A stretch of 52,639 bases of DNA from Clostridia bacterium (GCA_017463145.1 JAFTPR010000014.1:1-52639), one strand, 5' to 3'; positions 20,001 through 26,035 are shown, numbered from the stretch's first letter. Translations and numbers: made by a program. Notes: generated by a model not told the origin, from the letters alone.

Positions 20001-20254
20001 CTGCCGTCCGCCGTAAGGCGCAGCTTTGCGTTGAGTTTTGTTGCAATCGCCTTCGCCTCTTGCGCCGTAGTACTTGCAAGGACGATACTCTTCTCGTCGT
20101 ATTTGCCCTCTAACTGCGCCAAAGCTTCCATTGCTTCGCGTTGCAAAGCATTCAGCTTACTCTCCCTTACAAGTAAGCCGCCGCCCACGCCCAACAACGC
20201 CGCGCATACAACGGAAATTACCGCCACTTTTTTGAAATTCCTTCTTTTATCCAT
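5081..20254 (-). CDS. Giant subtilisin-like protease with BspA-type LRR array and C3H repeats
   Basis: A 5,057-residue surface protein. The start is the ATG 20254 (MDKRRNFKK), preceded by GGAGA; an in-frame start ten codons earlier lacks an RBS. Order: hydrophobic export segment (residues 9-31), propeptide-like region to about 140, S8 catalytic domain with VIDTG (Asp near 173), HGHGT (His near 221) and GTSFAAP (Ser near 375). An InlB/Flg_new-type beta repeat (436-505) follows, then a very long run of about 23-residue BspA-type LRRs (512 to about 4310), another InlB-type repeat, 13 Cys/His units ATC-x-GY-C-x2-C-…-GH (4495-5020), LPGKG, one membrane span and a RKRRFK tail. All three catalytic motifs are intact. 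A cell-surface protease or adhesin acting on host or microbial proteins is inferred. Confidence 0.93.
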   Translation of the reverse strand: MDKRRNFKKVAVISVVCAALLGVGGGLLVRESKLNALQREAMEALAQLEGKYDEKSIVLASTTAQEAKAIATKLNAKLRLTADGSFATLTLTDGRTIEDVYETRAYRELLADFSPDYKTSVAELQDGKPSWQPSAPNYTVTDTAFVSQEYLNYVHIGDAWSTNKGSYATVAVIDTGIDTDHSEFASRISSYSYNATEDKIVRDYKVDGGYDWSLIEDEHGHGTAVAGVISAAMNGEGTVGIAPNAQLLVIKAECDEDGTFARTSDLVFGLYYAVERGVSVVNMSFGGYGDNLYADAALLAKNSGVVCVASAGNAPTANHSYPAADENVLGVGALKENSFELAEYSAYGENTDLVAPGTVYTTKMGGGYASQTGTSFAAPIVAGAAALRFVNRFVNGDFVQEELLISAYDLGETGKDLYYGYGVVDIHTLICEPRYTVTFDMMTAELENETRKVAANRSLQEYPEPTKLYSVFTGWYYDAYCTQRVNASEIFTGDATLYAGWENESVVDGEYLFSYRVLADATVEITGYNGKRTAIVIPELIDGKKVTSIADGAFKKSKYRRVTLPDTLTRIGKEAFAQCWYLYSIRIPNNVTELGVGAFADTPSLRELTFGEASKLTEIPSEVFKGSGVRSLTLPASVRTVGGNAFLNAARLSKLEIPQTGELERIGSSAFFGTSLQEVSLPQSLRVIEQNAFQNTSLSAVRFAENGLLAEIGGGVFQNTKLVSVTLPASLKALGADAFYKVRSLREIRVAEGNTVFRAKDGILYDYTGRTLLLYPAGKTADTYTVSAEVTQISAYAFAFADVKNVVLSGVERIGAYAFAYAKLEKADVPDTVTALGEGAFGYSAIQSVELGTGVTALTSLEFFGCEDLKTLEIPAHVVLIGGAAFANTGLTEVTFATDSELVSITGGAFAGNTALQSIEIPASVVTIGGKAFSEIEVLFNGEKIFTENTDLYWVQFAENAHLQEIGANAFLGNKNLQTLYLPHSVKKIGAKAFLGSGLIYVELSNDLQEIGAEAFKGSALNYVQFPNLLQIIGENAFSRTALSSVTLPASLTSLGNGAFGHIETLSAIDVEYGNTVYASEEGVLFNADKTLLVQYPMGREATEYYIIDSVTDIQKGAFDGVALQILGLPASMTVIPDGYFQEYAVREFVLAEGTKTIGDYAFASNWAMEKITIPDSVTEIGTGAFYDCRNMETVAFGDNSQLKRFSSYVFEGTGLLSIRVPKNISSIATYAFYNCTKLTEITFAAGSRLESVTAGNFAGCNQLTSVVFESDSALKTVGAQAFTGMAKLTTVDFGGATVEEVGAFAFRGCDSLTNLTLSDELRSIGRFAFAFARSLTRLDIPAGIENVGEFAFYGCGNLTVYFKGDTLPDSLGAYWDEGFKGYYVGVEEVLTAGDYEYAKLKGGGIAIVRYNGAETALDLTALPLEGTVTSIGAYAFYGSAVERIILPQTLTSIQAYAFAYSALQSVEIPASVRFIGNAAFSGSALKELVFAADSELTRIERYAFANCTDLQDAALPQTLAELGAFAFWKSGLQTVTFAENGALTHIAESAFAATKLHSVTLPKEIVEVGYNAFRDNLALQSITLDCTSLQLRENAFYNSGLTALRISSGVELIGEYVFTGITSLTAIEVDDDNAYYASKDGILYDKSKKKLLFAPAGRTAPIVIARTVESLGNGAFENSMASDISFESGSRVYSIGARTFYGVKNIKEITLPKSVVAIEYYAFAMNESLERVYFEAGSRLDAIYEGVFYGCEKLREIRLPNAVAEISPYAFYGCSSLETLPLESTESVYAIGDYAFAHTGLTEFTITDEVREIGEYAFEGTGLKEFVVPSARAADITIGFGALAGCNEIERLSVPFLGKSLYRGEGDWLGYIFGAAGYATQEYYIPASLTSVTIGEGLEFLSEYAFNGVTSLQEVYLPQSLRSIGGFYKLFDGCDNLEKIVVAEGNGFYASMDGVLYELSTPRILAVPKKVTSVRILDGVQEIENSAFQDCTLLTMVNMPDSVTTIREEAFYGCTALTQVTFSQGLTIIGNYAFYGCAALTQVAFPQGLTGIGDHAFSRSAIEEICLPESATSVSEYAFTQCGNVTRIEVGSGVESIVSWCTDKVKTIVVAEENPYILARDHILYSKTQKRMLRTFGELVGKVVLWEGLETLSDTMLRDETGITEIVINEGIASIPYRTFGGCTSLQAVTLPSTLKAIDVYAFYECASLTKIVIPEGVTSIGNEAFYGCTSLQEVTLPKSLESIGEYAFAYCAKLTKITLHEGLQSVAMGAFADTGLTELVLPDSVTYFNGYHYTTLQSLKIGKGITALPYDAISYMSELTSLEIYNPTALIGVDTSWLRNATVYSQGAPLSIIEVPKEMTEVELGQMFYDISSLKGLKLHSGVTKITQRNSTIQDVYITDVDAYCEIEFSSWDFQNLYVNDELLTELTVTKATSIKAYAFKGCTTLQTVTLTNGVQSVGEYAFLGCSSLQTVTLANSVQSVGEYAFEGCSSLQTLTLPDNLQTIGYRAFSGCSSLQTLALPDSVQTIGSYAFYACTALQTLTLSSGLTEIEASVFSQCRSLAEVVIPEGVTKIGNGAFGLCAALQTVTLPTTLEEINSSAFSSNMEGVVYNYSDLPLRVCNGDAGTYLAVPEIIDKDGNRFYCGDRYEYYIRTSDGFVFYRRYAGYWGGADDPYRYSSYMGEAYRVTLPTTLLGEAISYEYSLSGIRELFIPKDFTSFTFYQFDNNLENVVVEEGHSDYFVYDGVLYSKTTNTVVLVPQMLSGVVRIPEGVETLGAENTNACFYNRKYIQEIVLSDSVKEIVGNTAGKMLYAFEGCTALQKITLGENLAFIADNTFANCKQLEHIFNRSSLVLTIGGMDNGGVAQYAKLVLDKDGNTVYVAEDGYQTIDTADGFRFVKENGEYRLIAYLGTSDTVNLPATIEGSTYSLYRVRGGKHYVFPDSFTEVSYEAFYENSVLQTVTLGAGIKIIDAAAFQYCRSLTKVVLPEGLTDIYEAAFFDCTALTEIELPESLTCLNLAAFSGCTGLKKIVLPSGLTDIGNEAFRHCTGLTEIILPSGVTSIGSEAFRDCTGLTEIILPSGLTSIGSGAFNSCAGLTEIVLPDSVTRVGNNAFSGCSLLTKIHIGKGLTDASALIVSTLRELTVSPENEAFFALDNVLYTRESKEILFVPKGIAGTLTIWAEAVAIGQRAFYECTAIEKVLFPQGLKTIGAQAFYGCSALTGVVFPEGLESIGEGAFYGCSTLTGVVFPEGLESIGEEAFSGCLSLTELALPKAHTLVAQGAFRECSALTKITLPDALTEIQAYAFFGCSALTELVLPESVTKIGVYAFGGCGALTEIALPNNLTELSVGVFKDCTALQKIELPSGMTSIGNYTFTNCSSLAEIALPENLTSLGSDVFKDCAALTELTIPDGVPTIGSYLFNGCLSLKTLTLGASVGGEIGWGAFWSTPVLERVEVSSENASLVGVDGIVYDKTTKMVWLVPSLMQGTVTLWSEMQGFASGNASFDTSKIEKFEIAESNEAYYTYSGVLYNKADMTVCAVPGLLSGTVHIPVGVTNVTGFGSRKLITEIIFPEGVQTVGSLSGCTSLKGLTIPEGVTSIGALNDCTSLESITIPKSVTSIGSLYGLSNLRSVYNYSDISISIDLCGDTNKPMYLSDKVGEVWRYENGLTFERTADGFLFEKRSGYNYARNLIGYEGDLKELVLPENHRGATYSVWLKEGKIGDVQKLTVLSGISVEDLRACTALQEIVLLEGLTEIRPYLFDGLTALKKVTLPEGITAIGSCAFRNCTSLTEISLPTSLISIDQWAFYGCTGLTELALPANITAIPYGVFSDCTGLTGITLPANLISIGQSAFYGCSDLQEVTFPESLATIDYEAFYGCSGLTEVVLPDSLTSLGGRTFLECTGLTKVYVGKSLSSFDIWSFGGYLKLQTIEVSAENEYFISYENVVYKKEDMSVYFVPAGIRGTVRIADGVKTVNCMWERGFQDAIFMTELILPDSVETIETHTFSGCTNLRTVTLGENVSSIGSYAFPNATSIIYNNSGLTLEEVKAAFYGYRKIIMPDGSVCYVNGITEYEYVETADGFFFLNSNGAYTLVDYVGTETELTLPKDIFGEAYVVGNSAFRGKPLVSLTVPSTVKSIGSSAFADCDLLTSLTIENGVETLGSGAFWKCTALTEVYLPESVVSLSSAFKDCSSLLSVTVKGKLTTVDYNPFEGTPYFEDKANWTKNGCFIVGGALFEADENVTYIDETIYSIAYGVALPMLKYIVVGNPALRLYDYKNLETVVYDGCSIQNANMSYNSAALKNIVLLDGCDVRSNWLFRYFDVTIYAEEEFEKAWAYYEGWNGENPVYYGENWITAKFYDENSELIDVGFYLNSQVVRQPYYYKEGNEQYSYRLVGWDLNGDGVADTISATAAYDFSAYALIERVVNKYPVNFFDGFGGVYATFALPYGEVLTLPKNPTRKGYTFLGWDGYEEGVTTTQALTFTALWVHDGDGHEYADPILVQSTCEAQGYQKHVCTVCGEWYATDFTAVKGHSYSVITVAPTCEAEGYDLHTCSTCGGTYADNYTACAGHSYGEWQEVLAATCVKAGMDERQCSVCFAWENRVTGAKGHAFTIDSLQKATCQKNGVAHYVCKECGEVFDSVTQKTEHAYVRVTEARSLIERLLALIVDLVFGGSEQLHLYQCKGCGVYMTHSAVSSLGYGSSVQGTSCEHSLGEPLVIEEGNCLVGAVVAYPCETCGEYVSAQRVAAIGHDIRTHEGLAATCFEDGYEPYETCTRCAYTTYQAIKATGHSYSDWTGTPSCTTGTVATKTCTVCGDTVTETLAPTGHSYSDWTETTKPKCETAGEESRKCSSCGDTQTREVEATGHTFSEWETGSKATCETTGEEFRKCDICSALETKEIAAIGHSFTDWMVVLPATCTRGGEEARHCEHCDTRQTRSVAMTPHSLVHVDEKPATCTEKGHKAYVYCTECSYDTYEDFPIVPHTAGDWVVVQEPQEFIQGYRQKYCEVCGEAVEGEIIPALPGKGNNVATTVVVAVGGVSGVGTVLFFILRKRRFK
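10482..10619 (-). repeat. Near-identical 69-bp LRR repeats
   Basis: Two adjacent LRR units are almost identical at DNA level with a 69-bp (23-codon) period; CCTCGGGGAATACC occurs at 10501 and 10570. Similar runs occur near 10990-11160, 12600-12940 and 14080-14230. Such identity suggests recent duplication and makes the array prone to in-frame gain or loss of units. Confidence 0.8.
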
Positions 20255-20335
20255 ACCGTTCTCCAATGGTTTCTTTATACCCAAAAACGGTATACCCCCG
20301 TTTGGAAGTATACTTTTACCTATCTGTTCTTATTC

Positions 20336-20364
20336 ATTGTATCATAGCGTAATAAGAATTGCAA
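20336..20364 (-). promoter_or_regulatory. Promoter of the giant protease gene
   Basis: Minus-strand TTGCAA (359-364 of the 20,000 block), 17-bp spacer, TACAAT (20336-20341). It gives a leader of about 75 nt. The leader contains two GTATAC palindromes (20290-20295, 20308-20313). The -35 box lies inside the long inverted repeat at 20354-20394. Confidence 0.75.
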
Positions 20365-20394
20365 CTGTTTTTTATAAAAACAGTTGCAATTCTT
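20354..20394. repeat. 19-bp perfect inverted repeat with 3-nt loop
   Basis: AAGAATTGCAACTGTTTTT and its exact complement separated only by TAT. One arm covers the -35 box of the protease promoter. As DNA it could be an operator or cruciform; as RNA it would be a very stable hairpin. The upstream gene already has its own terminator at 20554-20576, so a second terminator seems unnecessary. The rest of the 20395-20553 gap holds nothing recognisable. Confidence 0.8.
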
Positions 20395-20553
20395 GGATAA
20401 AAATCATATACCGCTGCACAGATTTTTGTTTTATAATTTGTCTTTTAAAATATGAAAGTAATACACGGGCATAGCACTCCAACCGTGGCGCAAACTGCCA
20501 TGCCCAAACAAGGCACAATTCTCAAACCATGCTTTTGTATGGTAAAACAACAA

Positions 20554-20576
20554 CGGCTTGCCTATTCGGCAAGCCG
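20554..20576 (-). terminator. Terminator of the LRR lipoprotein gene
   Basis: CGGCTTGCC-GAATA-GGCAAGCCG on the minus strand, followed by TTGTTGTTTT, 24 bp past the stop codon. Confidence 0.85.
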
Positions 20577-20599
20577 CTTTGCGTTTGTTTTAGGCAGGG

Positions 20600-23500
20600 T
20601 TACATACCCGTCCATTGATCAACGGTGTAGTGGTTCGTAACCGTAATACCGCCGTTCGCCTGCGTGGTGATGCCCGTGTAAACCACCGCATTACTATACA
20701 GGTTCTCAATCGTCGTGATATTCGCGAAGCTACCCATCTTATTACAAGCAAATTCCTTCACGTCCGCTTTAACAACGAGCGTCTTTAAGTTCGTCAAATT
20801 GGTCAAACTGTACATACCAATTGATTTAATGCCCTCGTCCAAAATCAACGTTTCAAGCTTGGACAAGCTTTGCGCGCCGTAATACAGCGTGGGACAATCG
20901 CCCGTGAGTTTCAGCGTCTTAACATTTGCCAGCAAGCCCCAACCATGGCCCTCAAGACGAATTGCGTTGTCGTTCGTGTCTTTGGGTTGCACTTTTACGG
21001 TAATCGTTTCTACCTGCAAGCCCTCGTACCAATAATCGCCCGTGCCGTCGCCCGAATCAAGTTTGTTGGTGTTTATCACAACTTCCACCAAACCTGTATC
21101 TTTAAACGTTCTGTCGCCCAGATAAACCAGCGTTGAAGGGAACACGACTTTCGTAATACCCGTACAGCCGAAGAACGCATAACTGCCCAAGCTCGTCAAG
21201 CCCTCATTCAATTCCATAACACCCGTCATGCCCGTACATTCAGAGAACGCATACCGACCGATCGTCGTTACTTTCGTTGCCGCCGCAAGTACCGTCGCAG
21301 GGAGTTTGGCACATCCATAAAACGCATAATCTCCTATCGTTTCCAATGCGCTCGCGCCCGTCACTTCCTCCAAGTTCGCACAACTTCTGAATGCGCCCGA
21401 TCCAATTGCTTTCGCGCTCGTCAAATCAACGCTTTCCAACGCTTTGTTATATGCAAAGATATAATTGCCGACGTCGCCCGAGGGAGAATAATCGGTAACT
21501 TTCTCCCCGTTGCAATAGTAATCTACCGCATGCGTGATAAAGCCGTTATTCATGACTGCCTCCCATTGCGCAAGCGTACCTGCGTATTTGACCGCCGTAA
21601 TACCCGTACAGCCGTAGAACGCATCCGAGCCGATCTTCGTCAAGCTTGCGGGCAAGTTCAAATCGCCCGTAATTGCGCAATCTTTAAACGCATAGTAACC
21701 GATAGATTGCACGTTGTCGCCAAGCGTTACGTTCAAACTTGTACAGCCGTTGAACGCATTGTTGCCAATCGTTTTTACGTAGTTCAAATTGATTGTTTGA
21801 AGGGAGGACAAAAGATAGTTCGGATAAGACGAACCCCATTCGTAGCTGAACATATAATCGGGAATTGCCGTGAAGTTTTCGCCGAGCGTAACCGTTTTCA
21901 AGTTTTTACAACGCGTGAATACTTCTTTATCACCCGTCTTTAAAGCGGGCATACTCACGCTTTCGAGAGCGGAACAATTACTGAACGCTCCTTTACCGAT
22001 TATTTCCACACCGACGAGGTTCGCCGTTTTTAATGTATACCAATCGGAAAAAGAGTCCACCGATTTCGCCGTTACCGTCAACGTTTCCACGCCGCCCGCC
22101 AATTTGCTGCCGTAAAAGTCTAAGTCGCAAGCCACGTCAAGCGTTTTGACGGAATTGCTGAACGCCTTTGTGTTCAAACTCGTCAAGCTTGCGGGAAGGC
22201 TCAATTTGACAAGCGTAGTATTGCCGCTGAACGCGCCTTCGCCGATCTTCGTTACGCCTTCGGGAATAACAAGCTCGGTAATCGACTTCGCCGACGCGTA
22301 AGCCGCAATTTCCGTCACGCAGGCGGGAATGTTACCGCTGAAAAGATATACGAGCTTGTTGCCGCTTTCCACGAGCGCGTCGTCCACGATCGAGAACACC
22401 GTGTTTGCGCTATCCACCACAATCTCCTCCAAATTGGAAAGATTTGCAAGGAAAGAATAGCTACCCGCCGTAACGTCTGCGCCGAGCGTGATTTTTTCTA
22501 CGCTCGATTTTGCGTTACTGAACGCACCGCCGAGAATGGTCAGGTCTTTAAGGTTTGCCGTATGCGTCGAAGAATAAAATTTACTTAAAAACGAGGAATC
22601 GGGAATAGTCAACGTTTCAAACGCAAGCTCGCTCGACGCGCTGGACGTTGTCAAATATGCGTTGGTTGCGCTCATCACAACGTCTTTACCAATATAAATT
22701 TCTTTCACGCCGACAAGCTTATTGAACGCGCCGCCAGAAATCTTCTCAACCTTGTCGCCAAGCACGATTTTTTCAACCGTGCAGTTCGTTATATCCCAGC
22801 CGCTGAACGTTGCGTCCGTTACCGTCCAAGTTTTGAGCGTCTTATTCGGCAAGTGTTTTACGACTTTCGCAATCGCGTTCGTGGCTGCAACGACGTTTTG
22901 CAAATTCGTCAAGTCCGTAAAATGTTCGCTCGTGAGCGTTTCGATTACGTCCACGCTGCAATCGAACGTGATATCCGTTACGGCTGCGGCGTTGGCAAAC
23001 GTACTTGCCGCAATCGCATTCACCGTCTTGCCCTCTACCGTCGCGGGGATCACCGCGCTCGTTTTCGTCGGGTCGGCAAGCGCCACAACCGTTACCACGT
23101 CGTCCTTGATGCGGTAGGTTACGTCGCCCTCCGTGCGTTCGTAGATTTCTTCAAACAATGCGTACAGCGTCACTTCGCCGACAACGTTACCCGTATAGAA
23201 CGGGTGTTGACCCGGTTCAAGCCACGTGATTTTCGCAGTAAACTCGCTGTTTAAATACCAACCCTCAAAGTCGTACCCTGCTTTCGTCGGGTCTTTGAGT
23301 GTGAACCGCTCCGAAGCATAGTTGATCGTCGCAGGGTTCTCCGCATGGTTCGTGCCGCCGTTAAGCATATACGTAATCGTATAATCGGTCATTGTCCACT
23401 TGGCGTACAGCGTTACCTCGTCGCCGCCAAGCGCGCTCACGTTTTCAACCTTTTGCGTCAAGTCCTCGTCTTTATACCAACCGCCGAACGTGTAGTACAG

Positions 23501-24916
23501 ATAAGGCGTGCCCGCTTTCGCCGTCGGAGCTTTGAGAACAACGTCGTCCTCTATCGTATACGTTGCGGGATTGTCTGCGTGATTGTCTGCGGCAGGAGCG
23601 TTGTCCGTGCCGTAATACGCATTTAATTCATAAGTGATGTTATGGCTTTTAGGTCTCCATTTCGCGTAGAGTTTCATTGCCTCTGCGGGAACTCTGTCGA
23701 TAAATTCCGTTAAGTCTGCGTCCAAATACCAGCCCGCAAACTCGTAGCCATTTTTCGTCGTAGTGGGCAGAAAATCGCCTACCTTGTACGCCTTGCTTTC
23801 CATTGCATCACCGCCGTTCGTTTCAAACGTCAAGGTGGTCGAAGGTCTTAAATCGAGCTTGATCACGGGACGGAATCCCATAAGCTCGTCGCAATCCGCC
23901 TTGCCGTTCCATTTGCCGCCGTTCGATACTTTTAATTTGTCGCCCGAATCTAAGCTCTCGTTATACAGCCAATACACCGCATCATAAAAGCTGTTTCCTT
24001 CTATCTTATATTTCGCCACTTCCTGCGTTGCCGCGTAATCGGTGTAGCTTATGTAATCGGCACTATACGAGGGAGCGGTTACGTACACAACGGAATACTT
24101 GAAATCGTCCGTTTCCGTAGATACCATTAACTCGCGCTCCTCTAACGAGAAATAGTCCGTTTCGTATATGAAATCCATGTGCGCAAATTCGCAATATTCC
24201 GTTTCGTAGTAATGCGAGAACGATTCGCTACTGCCGTCGTAGTAGGTCGTCGCGTCGATTACCTGCCACGTCGTCCACGTCGAAACACCTTCGTTGGGTG
24301 TGCCGCTTACCCTCGTCCAAAGCAGGGGTTGCAGCTCGAAATAGTAGTGGCCCTCCATTTTCGTACCGTCCGCAAAAACGCCTCTATACGGCGAGCCTTT
24401 CCGTATGTATTCCTTGCCTTCATAGGTTACCTTTGCGGGGTTTTGATTGCGCTTTGCTTCCGCTTCTAACTTAGCAATTAATGCCTCGTCTTTTACGCGC
24501 TGTTGCGGGTACTTACCAAAATAAACGTTGTTGCCTGCGTTGATTACGTCGCCCGTGAATACCGCCGTCAGCTCCATATCACGTTCCAACGTGATTTCCG
24601 AAAGTAAATCACAGCCGCCGTATATCCAACCGACAAACTCTGCGCCTTCTTTCGTGGAAGTGTATTGCGAAAGCTCGATCGTTTCACCCTCCTCTACCGT
24701 TACGCTTTCCACCGCGCTACCGCTCGTTTCAAACGACAACGTGTGCGTTCTTTTGCCTGTGCTTGACGAGCTTTCGGTCGAGGACGTCGTTGACGAGGAC
24801 GTCTGTGATGACAAGCTGTCAGAAGACGGGCTTTTCTTGCCGCCGCACGCCGCCATTCCCAACGAAAAGCTTGCGCTCATTGCCAGCGTCAACAGAAAAA
24901 TCAGCCGTTTTTTCAT
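20600..24916 (-). CDS. LRR lipoprotein with DUF6273-like and InlB-type repeats
   Basis: A 1,438-residue surface lipoprotein of unknown ligand. ATG 24916 follows GGAGG at about 8 nt. The signal peptide ends in GMAAC with lipidated Cys24, then a Ser/Thr linker (to about residue 52). After an InlB/Flg_new-type repeat comes a DUF6273-like domain (about 128-353) recognised by YFGKYPQQ, the internal LLWTRVSG / WQVID stretch and the ending GFRPVIKLDL. Three more InlB-type repeats (…EFAGWYLD…LYAKW) lead into BspA-type LRRs (about 600-1438; for example IGDYAFYGCAKL). It resembles the LRR part of the giant protease and probably works at the same surface. It has its own consensus promoter and terminator, so it is monocistronic. 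Confidence 0.9.
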   Translation of the reverse strand: MKKRLIFLLTLAMSASFSLGMAACGGKKSPSSDSLSSQTSSSTTSSTESSSSTGKRTHTLSFETSGSAVESVTVEEGETIELSQYTSTKEGAEFVGWIYGGCDLLSEITLERDMELTAVFTGDVINAGNNVYFGKYPQQRVKDEALIAKLEAEAKRNQNPAKVTYEGKEYIRKGSPYRGVFADGTKMEGHYYFELQPLLWTRVSGTPNEGVSTWTTWQVIDATTYYDGSSESFSHYYETEYCEFAHMDFIYETDYFSLEERELMVSTETDDFKYSVVYVTAPSYSADYISYTDYAATQEVAKYKIEGNSFYDAVYWLYNESLDSGDKLKVSNGGKWNGKADCDELMGFRPVIKLDLRPSTTLTFETNGGDAMESKAYKVGDFLPTTTKNGYEFAGWYLDADLTEFIDRVPAEAMKLYAKWRPKSHNITYELNAYYGTDNAPAADNHADNPATYTIEDDVVLKAPTAKAGTPYLYYTFGGWYKDEDLTQKVENVSALGGDEVTLYAKWTMTDYTITYMLNGGTNHAENPATINYASERFTLKDPTKAGYDFEGWYLNSEFTAKITWLEPGQHPFYTGNVVGEVTLYALFEEIYERTEGDVTYRIKDDVVTVVALADPTKTSAVIPATVEGKTVNAIAASTFANAAAVTDITFDCSVDVIETLTSEHFTDLTNLQNVVAATNAIAKVVKHLPNKTLKTWTVTDATFSGWDITNCTVEKIVLGDKVEKISGGAFNKLVGVKEIYIGKDVVMSATNAYLTTSSASSELAFETLTIPDSSFLSKFYSSTHTANLKDLTILGGAFSNAKSSVEKITLGADVTAGSYSFLANLSNLEEIVVDSANTVFSIVDDALVESGNKLVYLFSGNIPACVTEIAAYASAKSITELVIPEGVTKIGEGAFSGNTTLVKLSLPASLTSLNTKAFSNSVKTLDVACDLDFYGSKLAGGVETLTVTAKSVDSFSDWYTLKTANLVGVEIIGKGAFSNCSALESVSMPALKTGDKEVFTRCKNLKTVTLGENFTAIPDYMFSYEWGSSYPNYLLSSLQTINLNYVKTIGNNAFNGCTSLNVTLGDNVQSIGYYAFKDCAITGDLNLPASLTKIGSDAFYGCTGITAVKYAGTLAQWEAVMNNGFITHAVDYYCNGEKVTDYSPSGDVGNYIFAYNKALESVDLTSAKAIGSGAFRSCANLEEVTGASALETIGDYAFYGCAKLPATVLAAATKVTTIGRYAFSECTGMTGVMELNEGLTSLGSYAFFGCTGITKVVFPSTLVYLGDRTFKDTGLVEVVINTNKLDSGDGTGDYWYEGLQVETITVKVQPKDTNDNAIRLEGHGWGLLANVKTLKLTGDCPTLYYGAQSLSKLETLILDEGIKSIGMYSLTNLTNLKTLVVKADVKEFACNKMGSFANITTIENLYSNAVVYTGITTQANGGITVTNHYTVDQWTGM

Positions 24917-24986
24917 GATTTTGCCTCCTTTTTGGCTTTAATTTATTATATAGTATTAAAATATCCCCATAGGGTTATTCATCATT

Positions 24987-25015
24987 ATTATACTCTCAAA
25001 GTACTAAAATGTCAA
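24987..25015 (-). promoter_or_regulatory. Promoter of the LRR lipoprotein gene
   Basis: Minus-strand TTGACA (25010-25015), 17-bp spacer, TATAAT (24987-24992); a perfect match to the sigma-A consensus. Confidence 0.9.
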
Positions 25016-25080
25016 TAGAATATTTTTATTTTACAGAAATATTTTTTCTATTGTAACCCTTCTACGGTCTTTTAACGAAT

Positions 25081-25116
25081 AAAAAAGCAGGTACGCTGTT
25101 GCGTTCCTACTTTTTT
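25081..25116 (-). terminator. Terminator of the glycerophosphodiesterase gene
   Basis: Imperfect hairpin AAAAAAGTAGGAACGC / GCGTACCTGCTTTTTT on the minus strand with a T-run, 50 bp after the stop codon. Confidence 0.8.
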
Positions 25117-25166
25117 CTTTCATTCATAGAATAACAGTCCTCGTACAGGCACTTCTTCATTGAAAT

Positions 25167-25895
25167 TCAAAGTGTTTTAGAGTTCATTTTACCAAGCAGT
25201 TCTTTTAATTTATCCGGGAAATTAACCGTCATACCTTCGGGGGCAAGCGGATATGCCTTACGCATAATCTCTTCGTTTTCTATTCCCCAAAGTCGAACTC
25301 CAAGCCCATTCTTCCTTGCCAGCTCAATGCCTTCATACGTTACATTTTTTGCGCTCGGCGCAATTTGATTTCCCTGAATAGACAATAGCTTGTTTATATT
25401 TTCCCTGTTTATCGGCTCGTCTATCAACCACGAGAGTTTTATTTCTTTATCTAACAACCGCACCTTTTCAAGAATTCCTATTTTAAATGAGGTTATATAA
25501 ATATTATCGTGTTTTTTATATTTATAAATAATATCTAACGCTTTTTTTTCAATATCCTCCGATTTAATTTCAATAGCAAAAGTCAAATCTTTTTCTAAAA
25601 ATTCTCTTGCAAAATCTTCAAAAAGACAAATTTTTGTCCCACGAAACTCTTCGCCTTTCCAAAAACCAAAATCCATATTATACAATTCTTCATACGTATA
25701 ATCAATAATCTTTCCCGTACCGTTGCATTTTTTATCAATAGTATCGTCATGAAAAATAACAATCTTTCCGTCTTTGGTTTGTTGCAAATCAAGCTCTATT
25801 CCGTTTGCCCCTAATTCTACACCGTATCGAAAAGAAATTAACGTATTCTCCGGTCGATAAGCTGACGCCCCTCTATGCGCGTAATTGACAAACAT
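25167..25895 (-). CDS. Glycerophosphodiester phosphodiesterase
   Basis: Hydrolyses glycerophosphodiesters (deacylated phospholipids) to glycerol-3-phosphate and an alcohol. The 242-residue protein has no signal peptide, so it is probably a cytoplasmic UgpQ/GlpQ-like form. The GDPD motifs are present: HRGA (His7, Arg8), PENT (Glu16), ELDLQ (Glu34, Asp36) and FHDD (His49), followed by later barrel strands (TFAIEIKSED, NIYITSFK, GVRLWGIEN). The length is typical. ATG 25895 is preceded by AGGAGGAG. Its composition is more AT-rich than the surface genes to the left. It is transcribed alone from a consensus promoter about 150 bp upstream. Confidence 0.95.
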   Translation of the reverse strand: MFVNYAHRGASAYRPENTLISFRYGVELGANGIELDLQQTKDGKIVIFHDDTIDKKCNGTGKIIDYTYEELYNMDFGFWKGEEFRGTKICLFEDFAREFLEKDLTFAIEIKSEDIEKKALDIIYKYKKHDNIYITSFKIGILEKVRLLDKEIKLSWLIDEPINRENINKLLSIQGNQIAPSAKNVTYEGIELARKNGLGVRLWGIENEEIMRKAYPLAPEGMTVNFPDKLKELLGKMNSKTL

Positions 25896-25939
25896 AAAAA
25901 ACTCCTCCTTTTTATAACCTCACGTTCTCTTTTTTCCCT

Positions 25940-26035
25940 TCAAAAACTTTCAAGGTCTTTCACGTCTACGGCTTCTAAACGCCTTGACAGGTTCAGGAAA
26001 TGTTCCAAAATAGACATTCTTTCAATGCAAGCCAT
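25940..26035 (-). CDS. Possible 31-codon leader ORF
   Basis: An ATG about 7 nt after the predicted start site of the phosphodiesterase transcript opens a 31-codon frame (MACIERMSILEHFL… to …DVKDLESF) and ends 44 nt before the gene. There is no ribosome site, so it would be near-leaderless. It might be a regulatory upstream ORF or chance. Low confidence. Confidence 0.2.
   Translation of the reverse strand: MACIERMSILEHFLNLSRRLEAVDVKDLESF

Noticed and set aside
20395-20553. Cys-rich short frame (PCLGMAVCATVGVLCPC) on the minus strand as a peptide bacteriocin
   Set aside because: No ribosome site or start fits, and no modification or export genes are nearby.
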